64,000 nucleotides of DNA from Nitrospira sp. (GTDB lineage Bacteria; Nitrospirota; Nitrospiria; Nitrospirales; Nitrospiraceae), in contig CP126121.1 of the NCBI GenBank assembly GCA_030123625.1, forward strand, positions 4,070,179 through 4,134,178, in the 5' to 3' direction. The notes under the pieces are model-generated. The model was not told the DNA's origin, did no database searches, and was given only the letters and a program-made list of their open reading frames with translations. Shown here piece by piece: positions 15,322 to 25,123 of this stretch; position 1 is the first letter of the stretch, and each line of letters starts with the position of its first letter. The position numbers and the translations under genes are program-made.

Positions 15322-15984
15322 ATGGCTGCGAATCCTGGTTTTCCTTTGGTTTTGGACGTGAGAGGCTGGCCGGTTCTGGTGATCGGCGGCGATGAAGAGG
15401 CATCGGAAAAATCACAACGCCTGCTCGAGTCCGGTGCGCGGGTCACGGTCATCAGTCCTACGCTGAATGAAGCACTGCGTCAACTGGCGGCTTCAGGTAA
15501 GATCATCCATCGCGGGCGACATTTTCGCGAAACGGATCTCGAACATGCCATTCTCATTCTCAATACCATTCGAGGAGATCGTGGCTTTGCTCAAATGTTG
15601 TCGGCTAAGGCCAGAGAAAAACGTGTGCTGCTCTGGTCGGTAGACTATCCGGAGGCCAGCAGCGTCACCATGCCGGCGGTCGTGGCAGCGGGACATGTGC
15701 GAGTGGCGATCAGTACGAGTGGAGTGGCACCGGCTCTTTCCGGATTCATGAAAGAGGATCTGGAACGGATTCTCGATGCGGAATTCATCGAGTTCGTCGA
15801 GTGGCTCGGGCATCTGCGTGAACAGGCTAAGGCGAATGAGCCGGATGCCGAGAAGCGGCGTGCATTGCTCCATGACGCGCTGGATGGGTTTGGTTTTCTC
15901 GGCAAGGTACGATATCCAAAAGTCTGGTCGGAAAAACGGGCTGTGACCGTGACGAATACACAACCTCATACCGGAAATAAATAA
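15322..15984 (+). CDS. Precorrin-2 dehydrogenase / sirohydrochlorin ferrochelatase
   Basis: A 220-residue protein like the N-terminal half of CysG or Met8p: FPLVLDVRGWPVLVIGGDEE forms the NAD-binding start, followed by SGARVTVISPTLNEALRQLA and the conserved SVTMPAVVAAGHVRVAISTS, GVAPALSGFMKEDLE. It oxidises precorrin-2 to sirohydrochlorin and may insert iron for siroheme. No methyltransferase half is fused. It is followed 11 nt later by a thiamine-binding protein gene. About 210 nt upstream hold only a short GGGGAAAT/ATTTCTCC hairpin near 15240-15260. Confidence 0.9.
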   Translation: MAANPGFPLVLDVRGWPVLVIGGDEEASEKSQRLLESGARVTVISPTLNEALRQLAASGKIIHRGRHFRETDLEHAILILNTIRGDRGFAQMLSAKAREKRVLLWSVDYPEASSVTMPAVVAAGHVRVAISTSGVAPALSGFMKEDLERILDAEFIEFVEWLGHLREQAKANEPDAEKRRALLHDALDGFGFLGKVRYPKVWSEKRAVTVTNTQPHTGNK

Positions 15985-15995
15985 TAGGAGCACAG

Positions 15996-16304
15996 ATGGT
16001 TTTACTCGAATTCAGCATGTCACCGTTGGGAAAGAGCGAGAGTGTCGGAAAATATGTAGCCCGTTCCCTCGATATTATCGATAAAAGCGGAGTCGCGTAT
16101 CGATTGAACCCGATGGGAACGGTTCTAGAAGGTGAATGGGAGCAAGTGTTCTCAGTGGTGCAGCAATGCTATGAGCGGATGAAGAAGGATTGCAACCGTA
16201 TTTCCTGCACCATCAAAGTCGATTACCGAAAGGGCTATTCCGGCCGTCTCCAGAGTAAAGTGGCCAGCGTTGAAAAGAAACTCAAGCGGTCGGTGAGACA
16301 ATAG
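15996..16304 (+). CDS. MTH1187-family thiamine-binding protein
   Basis: A 102-residue ferredoxin-like-fold protein of the MTH1187/YqgV (DUF77) family: VLLEFSMSPLGKSESVGKYV, YRLNPMGTVLEGEWEQVFSV and RISCTIKVDYRKGYSGRLQS. Members bind thiamine or a related ligand as oligomers. Full length for the family. It lies 11 nt after the siroheme gene and is probably co-transcribed, though no functional link is evident. Confidence 0.88.
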   Translation: MVLLEFSMSPLGKSESVGKYVARSLDIIDKSGVAYRLNPMGTVLEGEWEQVFSVVQQCYERMKKDCNRISCTIKVDYRKGYSGRLQSKVASVEKKLKRSVRQ

Positions 16305-16626
16305 CGGATCCATTCTCAGATGCTCTGCTGGTAGATGTCTCACCAGCCGAGATTCTCCACTCCTCAGACGCTTCCGTTCCATACGATAGTCCCTTCTTTT
16401 GACCGGCTTCTCCCCACTGACGCAAGGGGACAAACCATTCGTATTGCAAAGCTCACACGCTCGTCGATATACTCGGCGAGCCATACGCGCTATTCCTGTA
16501 GGGGGAACTGTGCAGGGCGATCATAACCGCGGCTTCGTGCGGTTCCTCGTCCGTTGGAGTGGCGGACTGTGCGCAGCCCCGCGCTCAGTGCCGTCCCATG
16601 GTCCTATTGTCTGATGGGATGACGCC
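16305..16626. other. Leader region of the hybrid kinase gene
   Basis: It contains a promoter candidate at 16444-16473 and a leader of about 145 nt with two potential hairpins: AACCGC/GCGGTT at 16525-16544 and GTCCG/CGGAC at 16549-16567. No known riboswitch was recognised and no gene is supported. Confidence 0.4.
16444..16473 (+). promoter_or_regulatory. Sigma-70 promoter candidate for hybrid kinase
   Basis: TTGCAA at 16444-16449 and TATACT at 16468-16473 lie 18 bp apart upstream of the kinase gene. Confidence 0.5.
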
Positions 16627-19485
16627 ATGACAAGCAGCACACTCGATATCGTCGAGGCCAAGCCCCTCCCGACCATCGAACTCTTACCAAAGGATCGAAC
16701 CATTCTTGAGCAAGGCGCAATGGTATGCCGCCCGTTCGGTTTGGATGAACAGGGACACACAATCCGAGATCTCAGCGGCGTCAGCATCAGGGCTGTGACG
16801 GTCTTTTTGGAGAAGTTGGTGACGTCCGAGGGAGAAGCGTCGGCCGGAAAAGCGGCAGTCGAGGAGTTATGCCGCCTCTTGAATGACCGCATCAAGGACC
16901 CCGTCTATCATGTGACTCCGGAATTGTTGAAGAATCCCTGGAACAGCTATTCGTATGAATTTACCTCGTATCTGTATGAGTTCTGTGAGCGAATCTCGGG
17001 CGACTCACGTTTTGCCTTCAAAGCGGGGGCGGAAAAGGTGTCTCCTATCATGCTGGCCCTGACGCGCCCCTTTTCCCTGTCACAGATCTATACGATGTTT
17101 CCCTACTTTGGGAATAAGTTTACGTCCGGATCCGTCGAGTTCCGCGTGGTGGAAGTCACGAGCAGCACGGCTGCAGTGGGGATGCGGTTTACCGACCGGA
17201 CGCTTCGGCAGTTCGGACCCTACCGCAGGCGGTGTGCCTGCCTCGTCTGTCAGTCTGCACAGGGCATCATGATCGCCATGGCTAATCGCATCCACGGCCT
17301 CTCTCAGGCGGAAGTGATCGAAACCTCCTGCATCGGTGATGATGATGAATGGTGCCAGTGGACGATCCGATGGCAGGAAGAGAGCCGGTATCGGAGGCGA
17401 TTCTGGCGAACCGCATCACCGTTAGTACAGCCCAGGCCGGTCCAACTGAGTGAGACGGCACTTCCTGAAGCAAATAGTGAGCGGGCCCTTAGCTCGGCGG
17501 CTGCCGTGCGCGTTGGGCCTTTGCCCCATGTGCAGCAGAGTTTCACATGGTTCTTATGGGGAGGGGCGTTGGGTCTTGCCCTCATGGCGGGAGTCGGTGT
17601 GCTGAATCCGACAGTGAGTTTCGGCGAGGTATTGTTGGTCGGACTGTGCCCGATTCTTGCGGTCGGCATCATGGTTAATCGACGGCTGCTTCGGGAGAGC
17701 GAGCGACGCGAGGCCTTGATCCAAGAGCAGATTACCTTCGTCGAATCCCGACACGAGGAATTGCGCGCAGCCTATTTGGAACAAGAGCAGATGCGGGTGG
17801 AGTTGCGTCGGAAAATAGCCCAACTCACGGCGCTTCATCGCGCGGGGCTCTCATTCGGCTCGACTTTCGAACGAGATGCGCTCTTGCACCAGGTGTTGGA
17901 AGCGCTGACGCACGAGCTCAACTACAACAGTGCCATGGTATCCATGTTTGATCCCTGCGAGCATACCGTCCAACATATCCGTCTGATCGGCGCGCCTCCG
18001 GAGGTCGAAACGTTCGCCCAGTCCTGTCGAATTCCGATCGCCGATCGCGAGAGCCCAGAGGGGACGGTGGTCCTTCAAGGACGCTCACTGTTGGTCAAAG
18101 ATATTGAGTCGATACGGCACAGCCTCCATCCCTTGAATCAACGTTTAGCTGAATTAAGCGGAACCAAAGCCTTAGTCGTGGTGCCCATCAAGACCAAAGA
18201 CCGTATCTGGGGAATGTTGACGGTCGATCGCTCGCACAATCAAAGTGTGACGGAAGACGATTTGGAATTGATGACGACGGTCGCGAGTCAAGTCTCGATC
18301 GCATTGGATAATGCCTCAGCCTACCAGCAGATCGAAGAGTGGAATCAGGGGTTGGAGGTCAAAGTGAAAGAGCGCACCGAAGCCCTTGAGCGGGCCGACC
18401 GGTTGCGTGCGCAATTTCTCTCCCATGTATCCCATGAACTGAGAACGCCGCTCACGTCCATCAAAGGGTTCATTCAAAATCTGCTGGACGGACTGACCGG
18501 ACCGTTGAACGAGAAACAACAGCGCTACCTTGTGCGTATATCAGAAAATTCAGATCGACTGGTCCGCATGATCGAGGATCTCCTCGATCGAACCCGTATT
18601 GAGACGGGACGCTTAGAGGTGCATCCGACTGATGTGAAGCTTGAACCCTGTCTTGCCGATGTGATCGAACAACTGAAGCCGCTGGCTCAGGCCAAGCAGC
18701 AATCACTGGAATTCCGCTGCGCCGACACCGACGTCGTCGTCTGGGCGGATCGCGACCGTTTGATTCAGACGGTCGTCAATCTGGTGCAAAATGCCATCAA
18801 GTTCACTCCCCCGGGCGGAGCCGTGACGGTCGCCTGCGAAGTGCCGAATCACCGCACGGCCACCGTTCTGGTTCGGGATACAGGTCCCGGCATCGCGTCC
18901 GAATACCTTGACAAGATTTTTGACCCGTTCTTCCGCATCCAGCAAGGCCAGCGAACAGCCCCCAAAGGACTGGGACTGGGACTCTCAATCGTGAAAACGC
19001 TGGTGGAGTTGCAAGGTGGGGAGGTGGTGGCTCGTAATCGTCCAGAGGGCGGTGCAGAACTGTCTTTCACGGTTCCGATCCATGCCGTACAGGCGTCGCC
19101 GTTGCCTGAGTTTCAACTCATGGGCCAACACATCTTGGTCGTGGATGATGATGCCGACATTCAACAACTGCTTCATGATCGATTGAAGGCAGAAGGTTAT
19201 CAGCCATTCTCGGCCTTCGACGGTCGCCAAGCGTTGGCGATTCTCCAATCGAGGGACTTCGATGGGATGATTCTCGACATCGGAATCGGTCAAATCGATG
19301 GTCTGGAAATGCTACGGCGGGTGCGCCTGACGAATCAGCGTCTTCCTATCATTATGATTACGGCGTCGGGATCCCAAGAACTCGCGGTGAGAGCCATCGG
19401 GTTGGGAGCCCAAGCCTACCTGCTCAAGCCGTTCGATGCGGGTCAGCTTCAACAAACCATGGATCGGTGGTTCCGACGTATATGA
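16627..19485 (+). CDS. Hybrid sensor histidine kinase (V4R-like, GAF, HisKA, HATPase, REC)
   Basis: A 952-residue hybrid kinase. Residues about 75-250 resemble a 4-vinyl-reductase (V4R) type sensor with a Cys-rich stretch (RRRCACLVCQSAQG, TSCIGDDDEWCQW). Two membrane helices follow near 306-355, then a coiled coil and a GAF domain (about 400-560, ALDNAS end). The H-box SHVSHELRTPLTSIKGF puts the phospho-His at 603. The ATPase has NLVQNAIKFTPPGG, DTGPGIA and GLGLGLSIVK. A C-terminal receiver (HILVVDDDADIQQ) has its phospho-Asp at about 884 (GMILDIGIG) and K in LLKPFDA. No output domain is attached and no regulator gene adjoins, so it probably feeds a phosphorelay. The ligand is unknown. Confidence 0.9.
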   Translation: MTSSTLDIVEAKPLPTIELLPKDRTILEQGAMVCRPFGLDEQGHTIRDLSGVSIRAVTVFLEKLVTSEGEASAGKAAVEELCRLLNDRIKDPVYHVTPELLKNPWNSYSYEFTSYLYEFCERISGDSRFAFKAGAEKVSPIMLALTRPFSLSQIYTMFPYFGNKFTSGSVEFRVVEVTSSTAAVGMRFTDRTLRQFGPYRRRCACLVCQSAQGIMIAMANRIHGLSQAEVIETSCIGDDDEWCQWTIRWQEESRYRRRFWRTASPLVQPRPVQLSETALPEANSERALSSAAAVRVGPLPHVQQSFTWFLWGGALGLALMAGVGVLNPTVSFGEVLLVGLCPILAVGIMVNRRLLRESERREALIQEQITFVESRHEELRAAYLEQEQMRVELRRKIAQLTALHRAGLSFGSTFERDALLHQVLEALTHELNYNSAMVSMFDPCEHTVQHIRLIGAPPEVETFAQSCRIPIADRESPEGTVVLQGRSLLVKDIESIRHSLHPLNQRLAELSGTKALVVVPIKTKDRIWGMLTVDRSHNQSVTEDDLELMTTVASQVSIALDNASAYQQIEEWNQGLEVKVKERTEALERADRLRAQFLSHVSHELRTPLTSIKGFIQNLLDGLTGPLNEKQQRYLVRISENSDRLVRMIEDLLDRTRIETGRLEVHPTDVKLEPCLADVIEQLKPLAQAKQQSLEFRCADTDVVVWADRDRLIQTVVNLVQNAIKFTPPGGAVTVACEVPNHRTATVLVRDTGPGIASEYLDKIFDPFFRIQQGQRTAPKGLGLGLSIVKTLVELQGGEVVARNRPEGGAELSFTVPIHAVQASPLPEFQLMGQHILVVDDDADIQQLLHDRLKAEGYQPFSAFDGRQALAILQSRDFDGMILDIGIGQIDGLEMLRRVRLTNQRLPIIMITASGSQELAVRAIGLGAQAYLLKPFDAGQLQQTMDRWFRRI

Positions 19486-19495
19486 CGAGGATGCG

Positions 19496-20932
19496 ATGCG
19501 CGCTCTGAGCCATTGGAGATGGTTCGTGGGTGGACAGTCCTCTTGGAGTAGTCTTCGGAGTTACGTGCCCGAGGGGCTTGCTCTTCTTGCGCTAGCCGTC
19601 ATTGTTTGCACGGCGTCTTCGGTTTCAGCTCAAGTGCCTCGGGTCTATGGTCAGGGAGCCGCTGCGTCCGGGATGGGTAATGCCTTCGCCGCACAGGCAG
19701 ACAATCCTTCGGCTCTTCATTATAACCCAGCCGGCATGACCCAACTGCGTGGAATACAAATGATGGGCGGGGGAACTTTCGTCGGAGGGACCACTGACTT
19801 TACGAGTTCGAGCGGAACTTCTGCCACCGGCGACCATGATGGCGCGTTTGCATGGCCTGGTCCCGGTCATGGGTATATTACGGCGAATCTTCAAGGCCTG
19901 GGTGTCTCGGCACTAGAGAAGTTGACGGTAGGGATCGGCGTCACGACTCCGTTCGGCTCGGTGATGAGATGGCCGGATAACAGTCCGTTTCGAGGTGTCA
20001 CGACGTTCACCGCCTTGCCGTTATTCGATATCAAGCCCACGCTGGCCTATCAACTTCACCCGGATCTCTCGATCGGTGCGGGAGCAGACATCTATACCTT
20101 CGCGAGTTTCTTCGGCGAAGGACACGCAGAACTGCAGTCGATTTCGCCTGGCGGATTGGCACCTGCCGGAAGCAAACTCGAATTTAACGGCAAAGGCACG
20201 GCTCCCGGATTCAACGTCGGAGCGTTGTATACGGCACTTCGGAATGGAGAGGGACAGCCGGTGGCGAACCTCGCGGTGGTGTACAGAAGCCAGGCGACGC
20301 TCCATTTAGACGGAGCGTTGTTGGTGAACGGCGTGAAGGTTCAAGATGCGACCACGACGTTGGTGTTGCCCCAGGTCATCACCGGAGGAATTGCGCTGTG
20401 GCCGGTTCGAAATCCTGAACGCGAGTGGAAAGTTGAATTGAACGTCGATTACGTGGGCTGGAAATCGGTCCGAAGTCTGGATATCTATTCAGCCGATGGG
20501 GTGGTCATCCGTCCCCAGCCGCAAAATTGGAAAAGCACCTATGCCATTCTGGTCGGGACGGAGTATCGATGGTTGAAAGTCGATCGATTGCCTGGCTGGG
20601 AGATCGCTCTCCGAGCCGGCTATACCAACCAGCAAGCGCAGGTGCCGGACCTCACTTTCAATCCCGGCGTTCCGTCGGCGGATCTGCACGTCATTTCAAC
20701 CGGTATTGGGTTGCTCTGTCAGGGAAATGGATCGTTCCTGGGGCTCATGCCCTGCGGGAGTTTGGGAATAGGCCCGGTCAAGGCCAAACTGGTCGGCGTG
20801 GATGTGTTCTACCAGGCGTTCCTCTACGAGCCACGAACGATCTCAGGAAATACCGGGTTTCGTGCGGCGGTGAATGGACTTTACAACACCACCCTGCACG
20901 CAGGTGGATTTTCCGTCCGAGCCAGTTTTTAG
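19496..20932 (+). CDS. FadL/OMPP1/TodX-family outer membrane protein
   Basis: A 478-residue beta-barrel transporter. The signal peptide ends ASSVSAQ and is followed by VPRVYGQGAAASGMGNAFAA and DNPSALHYNPAGMTQL, the classic FadL N-terminal hatch signature. Later segments (LTVGIGVTTPFGSVMRWPD; YTNQQAQVPDLTFNPGVPSA) and the terminal FSVRASF with final Phe fit the family. FadL proteins pass hydrophobic molecules through the outer membrane. The chosen ATG lies 11 nt after the kinase stop. An earlier ATG at 19436 inside the kinase gene is less likely. The tight spacing suggests co-expression with the kinase. Confidence 0.92.
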   Translation: MRALSHWRWFVGGQSSWSSLRSYVPEGLALLALAVIVCTASSVSAQVPRVYGQGAAASGMGNAFAAQADNPSALHYNPAGMTQLRGIQMMGGGTFVGGTTDFTSSSGTSATGDHDGAFAWPGPGHGYITANLQGLGVSALEKLTVGIGVTTPFGSVMRWPDNSPFRGVTTFTALPLFDIKPTLAYQLHPDLSIGAGADIYTFASFFGEGHAELQSISPGGLAPAGSKLEFNGKGTAPGFNVGALYTALRNGEGQPVANLAVVYRSQATLHLDGALLVNGVKVQDATTTLVLPQVITGGIALWPVRNPEREWKVELNVDYVGWKSVRSLDIYSADGVVIRPQPQNWKSTYAILVGTEYRWLKVDRLPGWEIALRAGYTNQQAQVPDLTFNPGVPSADLHVISTGIGLLCQGNGSFLGLMPCGSLGIGPVKAKLVGVDVFYQAFLYEPRTISGNTGFRAAVNGLYNTTLHAGGFSVRASF

Positions 20933-21008
20933 TGAGTAGAGTGCTGAAGGCCTATATCGGTTTGCTCCAATCTCCGAGAACACCGGCGAACAGCTGAATG
21001 GAAACGGA

Positions 21009-22136
21009 TTAGGAGGAGTGGTAGAGCCTGGGAATCTGCGGACTGATGGCACACAACACTTCGTAGGAGATCGTCCCGGTCCACTCGGCAATGTCGCGGG
21101 CGGTGATTTGCTCATTCTCCTGTCGCCCAATCAGCACGACTTCGTCACCGACGGTAACGCCCGGTATCGTGGTGACATCCACCATCACCATGTCCATGCA
21201 CACCAATCCCGCGACGGGAGCTCGCCGCCCCCGAATGAGAACACAGCCTCGATTCGAGAGGTGTCGGCTCAACCCACCTGCATAACCGATCGGGAGAACG
21301 GCGATCCGTGTGAGACATTTTGCGGCGAAGGTTCGATTGTAACTGACCGTTTCTCCCGGTTGGATGGTTCGGAGTTGAGCAATACAAGTCTTGAGTGAGA
21401 GCACCGGTCTGAGGTTCGGAGTCTTCACTGTGCCGGGAAGCGTGTGGTAGCCGTACAACATGATGCCGGGTCGTACAAGGGAGAAGTGCGTGGATGGGAA
21501 GCGAACTGCTCCACCGCTATTGGACACATGAACGAGAGGAACCTGGAATCCGCCTTCGAGCACGACTTTGAGGGCCGAGTTGAAGCGACTGAGTTGTTCT
21601 TCGGTCGCGTCTGGGTCGGATCCGTCGGCATCGGCCAGATGGGTCATGAATCCTTCCAATCGGAGTGAGGCAGGAAACTTGTATGAACGGATGAGTGCCG
21701 TCAACTCTTTCTGCGTCAGGCCCAGCCGCCCCATGCCGGTCTCGATTTTGAGATGAATCGGGTGGGAACCCCCGCGTGATACCGCGGCCCGTCCGAGCGC
21801 CATGAGCACGGAAGGATCGCTCACCACCGGAGTGAGGTGGTGGACGAAGAGATCACCAAATTGTTCTTGGAAGACCGGTCCGAGTACGACGATCGGTACG
21901 GTGATGCCGGCTTGTCGAAGTGCGACCCCTTCTTCCGTCGAGAAAACGGCAAGACGGGTCACACCATGTCGGATCAGTGTCCGCGACGTTTCGATCGCGC
22001 CATGGCCGTAGGCGTTGGCTTTGACGACCGCCATGACCTCGCAACCGGAGGAGAGAATCCGACGAAATTGAGAAAGATTATGTGCGAGCGCCGTCAAATC
22101 TACGGTGGCGACGGTTGGGAAGAATGTCGGCGTCAT
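21009..22136 (-). CDS. alr: Alanine racemase
   Basis: A 375-residue fold-type III PLP enzyme making D-alanine for peptidoglycan. VATVDLTALAHNLSQFRRIL leads to the PLP lysine in VMAVVKANAYGHGAIE. VSNSGGAVRFP and RPGIMLYGYH bind cofactor phosphate. TVSYNRTFAAKCLTRIAVLP with IGYAGGLSR holds the catalytic Tyr. The C-terminal domain has VAGLVCMDMVMVDVTTIPGV. An ATG at 22136 is preferred over a TTG at 22157. It is the last gene after frr on the minus strand, 34 nt from the frr stop. Confidence 0.95.
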   Translation of the reverse strand: MTPTFFPTVATVDLTALAHNLSQFRRILSSGCEVMAVVKANAYGHGAIETSRTLIRHGVTRLAVFSTEEGVALRQAGITVPIVVLGPVFQEQFGDLFVHHLTPVVSDPSVLMALGRAAVSRGGSHPIHLKIETGMGRLGLTQKELTALIRSYKFPASLRLEGFMTHLADADGSDPDATEEQLSRFNSALKVVLEGGFQVPLVHVSNSGGAVRFPSTHFSLVRPGIMLYGYHTLPGTVKTPNLRPVLSLKTCIAQLRTIQPGETVSYNRTFAAKCLTRIAVLPIGYAGGLSRHLSNRGCVLIRGRRAPVAGLVCMDMVMVDVTTIPGVTVGDEVVLIGRQENEQITARDIAEWTGTISYEVLCAISPQIPRLYHSS

Positions 22137-22170
22137 CGGCACGCGAAGAAGCGTCAATCAGGAAGTCAGC

Positions 22171-22734
22171 TCAGACCTCCATGATTTCCTGTTCCTTTTT
22201 CTTGATGATCTCGTCGATCTTCTGCCCGTATTGCTCGATCAGCTTCTGCGTCTCTTGCTCGGCCTTGCGCAGTTCGTCTTCGGTGAGCTTTGCATCTTTT
22301 TGGAGTTTCTTTAATTCTTCGTTCGCGTCCCGTCGAAAACCTCGAATCTGGACCTTCGTTTCCTCGCCGTGCTTTTTGCAGATCTTCGTCAGCTCCTTGC
22401 GGCGTTCTTCAGTCAGAGGCGGAAGCGGAACTCGGATTACTTTGCCGTCGTTTGAAGGCGTCACGCCCAACCCTGAATTGGATATGGCTTTTTCGATTTC
22501 TTTGATCAGTTTCGGTTCCCACGGTTGAATGATGATGAGTCGTGCTTCAGGGATGGAGACGTTCGCGATCTGTTTGAGCGGAGTCATGGTTCCATAATAG
22601 TCGACACGGATGCCGTCGAGCAGAGCGACGGAGGCTCGCCCTGTCCGAAGGCCGGACAGGTCTTTCCGCAAGTGTTCGAGCGCCTGCTCCATGTGAGTGA
22701 TGAATGCTTGCCGAACGGGGGCTGCGTTGGACAT
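22171..22734 (-). CDS. frr: Ribosome recycling factor
   Basis: A 187-residue RRF that splits post-termination ribosomes with EF-G. Signatures: MEQALEHLRKDLSGLRTGRA at the first helix, VDYYGTMTPLKQIANVSIPE, and VIRVPLPPLTEERRKEL. The final helix runs KLIEQYGQKIDEIIKKKEQE. Normal length. Fourth gene of the rpsB-tsf-pyrH-frr operon, 20 nt after pyrH. Confidence 0.97.
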   Translation of the reverse strand: MSNAAPVRQAFITHMEQALEHLRKDLSGLRTGRASVALLDGIRVDYYGTMTPLKQIANVSIPEARLIIIQPWEPKLIKEIEKAISNSGLGVTPSNDGKVIRVPLPPLTEERRKELTKICKKHGEETKVQIRGFRRDANEELKKLQKDAKLTEDELRKAEQETQKLIEQYGQKIDEIIKKKEQEIMEV

Positions 22735-22754
22735 GACGACACCTCGTGATGGAA

Positions 22755-23480
22755 TCAGCGATCGCCGAACGTAACGAGGGTTCCGATCGGTTCGCCTAAT
22801 GTCACGCGTTTAAAGTTACCCTTGATTTTTAGGTTGAACACGATGAGAGGCAATTTATTATCCATACAAAGACTGATCGCCGTGGAATCCATCACCTTGA
22901 GCTTTTGGTTGAGGATGGAAAGGAATGAAATCTTCTCATACTTCTTCGCCGATGGAGTGGTGACGGGATCGGCATCGTAGATGCCGTCGACTTTCGTTCC
23001 TTTCATGATCACTTGAGCGCTGATCTCCATGGCCCGCAGGACGGCGGCCGTATCGGTCGAGAAATAGGGATTGCCCGTGCCGGCGGCAAAAATGACCACG
23101 CGGCTCTTTTCAAGGTGGCGGATCGCCCTCCGGCGGATGTACCCTTCTGCGAGCTGACGCATTTCGATGGCAGATTGAACACGGGTCATGATGCCGATCC
23201 GCTCCAGCGCATTCTGAAGAGCCAGCGCATTGAGCACCGTCGCCAGCATCCCCATGTAATCCGCCGAGGCCCGTTCCATGCCGGATGCACTTGCCGCGAT
23301 TCCACGGAAAATATTGCCTCCGCCGATGACCACCGCGACTTGAACGTCAAGCGCGACGACGGAAGCGATTTCCTCCGCGAGGTTTTCTAGAATGGATGGC
23401 TGGATACCGTAACCCTGCTCACCGGCCAACATCTCCCCGCTGACTTTCAGAAGGAGGCGTTGGTATTTGGCAGAGCTCAT
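22755..23480 (-). CDS. pyrH: UMP kinase
   Basis: A 241-residue bacterial UMP kinase converting UMP to UDP. It begins [20 protein letters not shown], then [35 protein letters not shown] and [20 protein letters not shown], all strongly conserved. Its start overlaps the tsf stop by 4 nt (ATGA), indicating translational coupling in the rpsB operon. Confidence 0.97.
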   Translation of the reverse strand: MSSAKYQRLLLKVSGEMLAGEQGYGIQPSILENLAEEIASVVALDVQVAVVIGGGNIFRGIAASASGMERASADYMGMLATVLNALALQNALERIGIMTRVQSAIEMRQLAEGYIRRRAIRHLEKSRVVIFAAGTGNPYFSTDTAAVLRAMEISAQVIMKGTKVDGIYDADPVTTPSAKKYEKISFLSILNQKLKVMDSTAISLCMDNKLPLIVFNLKIKGNFKRVTLGEPIGTLVTFGDR

Positions 23481-24073
23481 GCTTCGCCTAACTGGTAGCG
23501 GGTGAATCGGCGGACGTTCATGTTTTCGCCGATCTTAGCGATCTTCTGAGCCAGGAGATCTTTAATGGTGACGGCGGGGTCTTTGATGAATGATTGCTCC
23601 AACAGGCAGTTTTCTTGGTAGAACTTTTCAAGCTTGCCTTCGACAATCTTCGGCCATGCGGCCGGAGGCTTGCCCATTTCCTTGGCCTGCCCTTCATAGA
23701 TCGTTTTCTCTTTCTCGGCAACATCCGCCGGAACGTCTTCGCGTTTCACGAATGACGGTTTTGCGGCGGCCACCTGAAGAGCAAGATCGTTGACGAACGC
23801 TTTGAATTCCTCATTCCGGGCGACGAAATCGGTTTCGCAGTTGACCTCGATCAAGACACCGATCTTGCCGCCCATATGAATGTAGGAATGAATCAACCCT
23901 TGGTTGGTTTCGCGCCCGGCTTTCTTGGCCGCCGCCGCGAGGCCTTTTTGTCGGAGATAATCGATGGCTTTTCCGACGTCGTTTCCGTTTTCATTGAGCG
24001 CCTTCTGACAATCCAGAATGCCGGCCCCTGTTTTTTCACGAAGCTCTTTCACGAGCTGACTGGATCCTGCCAT
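23477..24073 (-). CDS. tsf: Elongation factor Ts (short form)
   Basis: A 198-residue EF-Ts, the nucleotide exchange factor for EF-Tu. The N-terminal domain is clear ([40 protein letters not shown]), as is the core [20 protein letters not shown]. It is much shorter than the E. coli type of about 280 residues and has a single core subdomain, as in Thermus and several other phyla. It ends by overlapping pyrH and follows rpsB by 61 nt. Confidence 0.96.
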   Translation of the reverse strand: MAGSSQLVKELREKTGAGILDCQKALNENGNDVGKAIDYLRQKGLAAAAKKAGRETNQGLIHSYIHMGGKIGVLIEVNCETDFVARNEEFKAFVNDLALQVAAAKPSFVKREDVPADVAEKEKTIYEGQAKEMGKPPAAWPKIVEGKLEKFYQENCLLEQSFIKDPAVTIKDLLAQKIAKIGENMNVRRFTRYQLGEA

Positions 24074-24134
24074 GATTCGTTATTCCTTCGCTCCGTCGAT
24101 GAGAATGAGCCGTTGATGAATCAATCGTGTTGCT

Positions 24135-24908
24135 TTACGAAACCGGAACGCTTTCAACGCGCATGGCTGGTTTCTTTTCGCCGCCGGCGGGAGTTGTTTG
24201 AAACTCTGCTTCTTCTCGCTGGGCTTTTAGATGCGCGCCCTCGATACAGGCATCGGCGATCTTGGACGTAATCAGTTTGATCGAGCGGATCGCGTCGTCA
24301 TTTCCTGGAATCGGGTAGGCGATGTCGTCCGGATCGCAGTTGCTGTCCAAGATGGCGATAACCGGGATATCGAGTCGTTTCGCTTCTTGAACGGCAATTT
24401 TTTCGACTCTGGTATCCAACACAAAAACCGCCGCCGGAAGGCTGCGCATGTTCTTAATACCGGACAAGTACTTTTGGAGTTTGGCGATATCCTTCTGCAT
24501 GAGAAGGACTTCTTTCTTTTTGAGCCCATGCTCGCTGGGGTTCAGGAGCGTTGTCTCCATCTTCTTCATCTTATCGATGCTGCGCCGAATGGTTTGGAAA
24601 TTGGTCAACATCCCGCCCAGCCAGCGCTGGTTCACGAAAAACATGTTGGCTCGCTTGGCTTCTTCTTCGAGAATTTCCGCAGCCTGTCGTTTTGTGCCGA
24701 CAAACAAGACGGATTCTCCGGCTGCAACAAGGTCTCGGACGAAGGCATAGGTCTGCTCCATCCGTGCGACGGTTTGCTGAAGATCGATGATATAGATGCC
24801 GCTGCGTTCACCGAATAAAAACTTCTTCATCTTGGGATTCCAGCGGTTGGTCTGGTGCCCGAAATGAACGCCGGCTTCCAACAACTCCTTGATCGCCACC
24901 ACTCCCAT
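24135..24908 (-). CDS. rpsB: Ribosomal protein S2
   Basis: A 257-residue 30S protein. [60 protein letters not shown] and [19 protein letters not shown] are diagnostic. The last 30 residues are a variable tail. It heads the rpsB-tsf-pyrH-frr-alr operon, with a strong ribosome site (GGGAGGTGAGGC before ATG) and a leader of about 160 nt from a putative promoter at 25074-25102. Confidence 0.97.
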   Translation of the reverse strand: MGVVAIKELLEAGVHFGHQTNRWNPKMKKFLFGERSGIYIIDLQQTVARMEQTYAFVRDLVAAGESVLFVGTKRQAAEILEEEAKRANMFFVNQRWLGGMLTNFQTIRRSIDKMKKMETTLLNPSEHGLKKKEVLLMQKDIAKLQKYLSGIKNMRSLPAAVFVLDTRVEKIAVQEAKRLDIPVIAILDSNCDPDDIAYPIPGNDDAIRSIKLITSKIADACIEGAHLKAQREEAEFQTTPAGGEKKPAMRVESVPVS

Positions 24909-25073
24909 GCCTCACCTCCCTTCAAGCTTGCAGAGCACCCCATAACAGGGCGAGGGAATCGCTTCCCTTATTCTCAAGCCGTGCAGCGTATCGACGCTGA
25001 TAGTGATTTTATTGAACGGGGCCGTTCTCTCTCTTCGCGTCAGAAACAACCCCCTGTCAGACCCAGATCGGGG

Positions 25074-25102
25074 ACGCTACCATAGTCTTGTCGCGGTTTC
25101 AA
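25074..25102 (-). promoter_or_regulatory. Promoter candidate for rpsB operon
   Basis: On the minus strand TTGAAA (25102-25097) and TAGCGT (25079-25074) are 17 bp apart. It lies just downstream of argJ and would give rpsB a leader of about 160 nt, long enough for feedback control by S2, though no known leader motif was identified. Confidence 0.4.
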
Positions 25103-25123
25103 GCGGCCTACAGTCTTTTTGAA

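Noticed and set aside
16395..16460. Possible c-di-GMP riboswitch (ACGCAAGGGGACAAACC)
   Set aside because: It resembles part of a GEMM element by a few bases only. The second conserved half and the pairing are missing.
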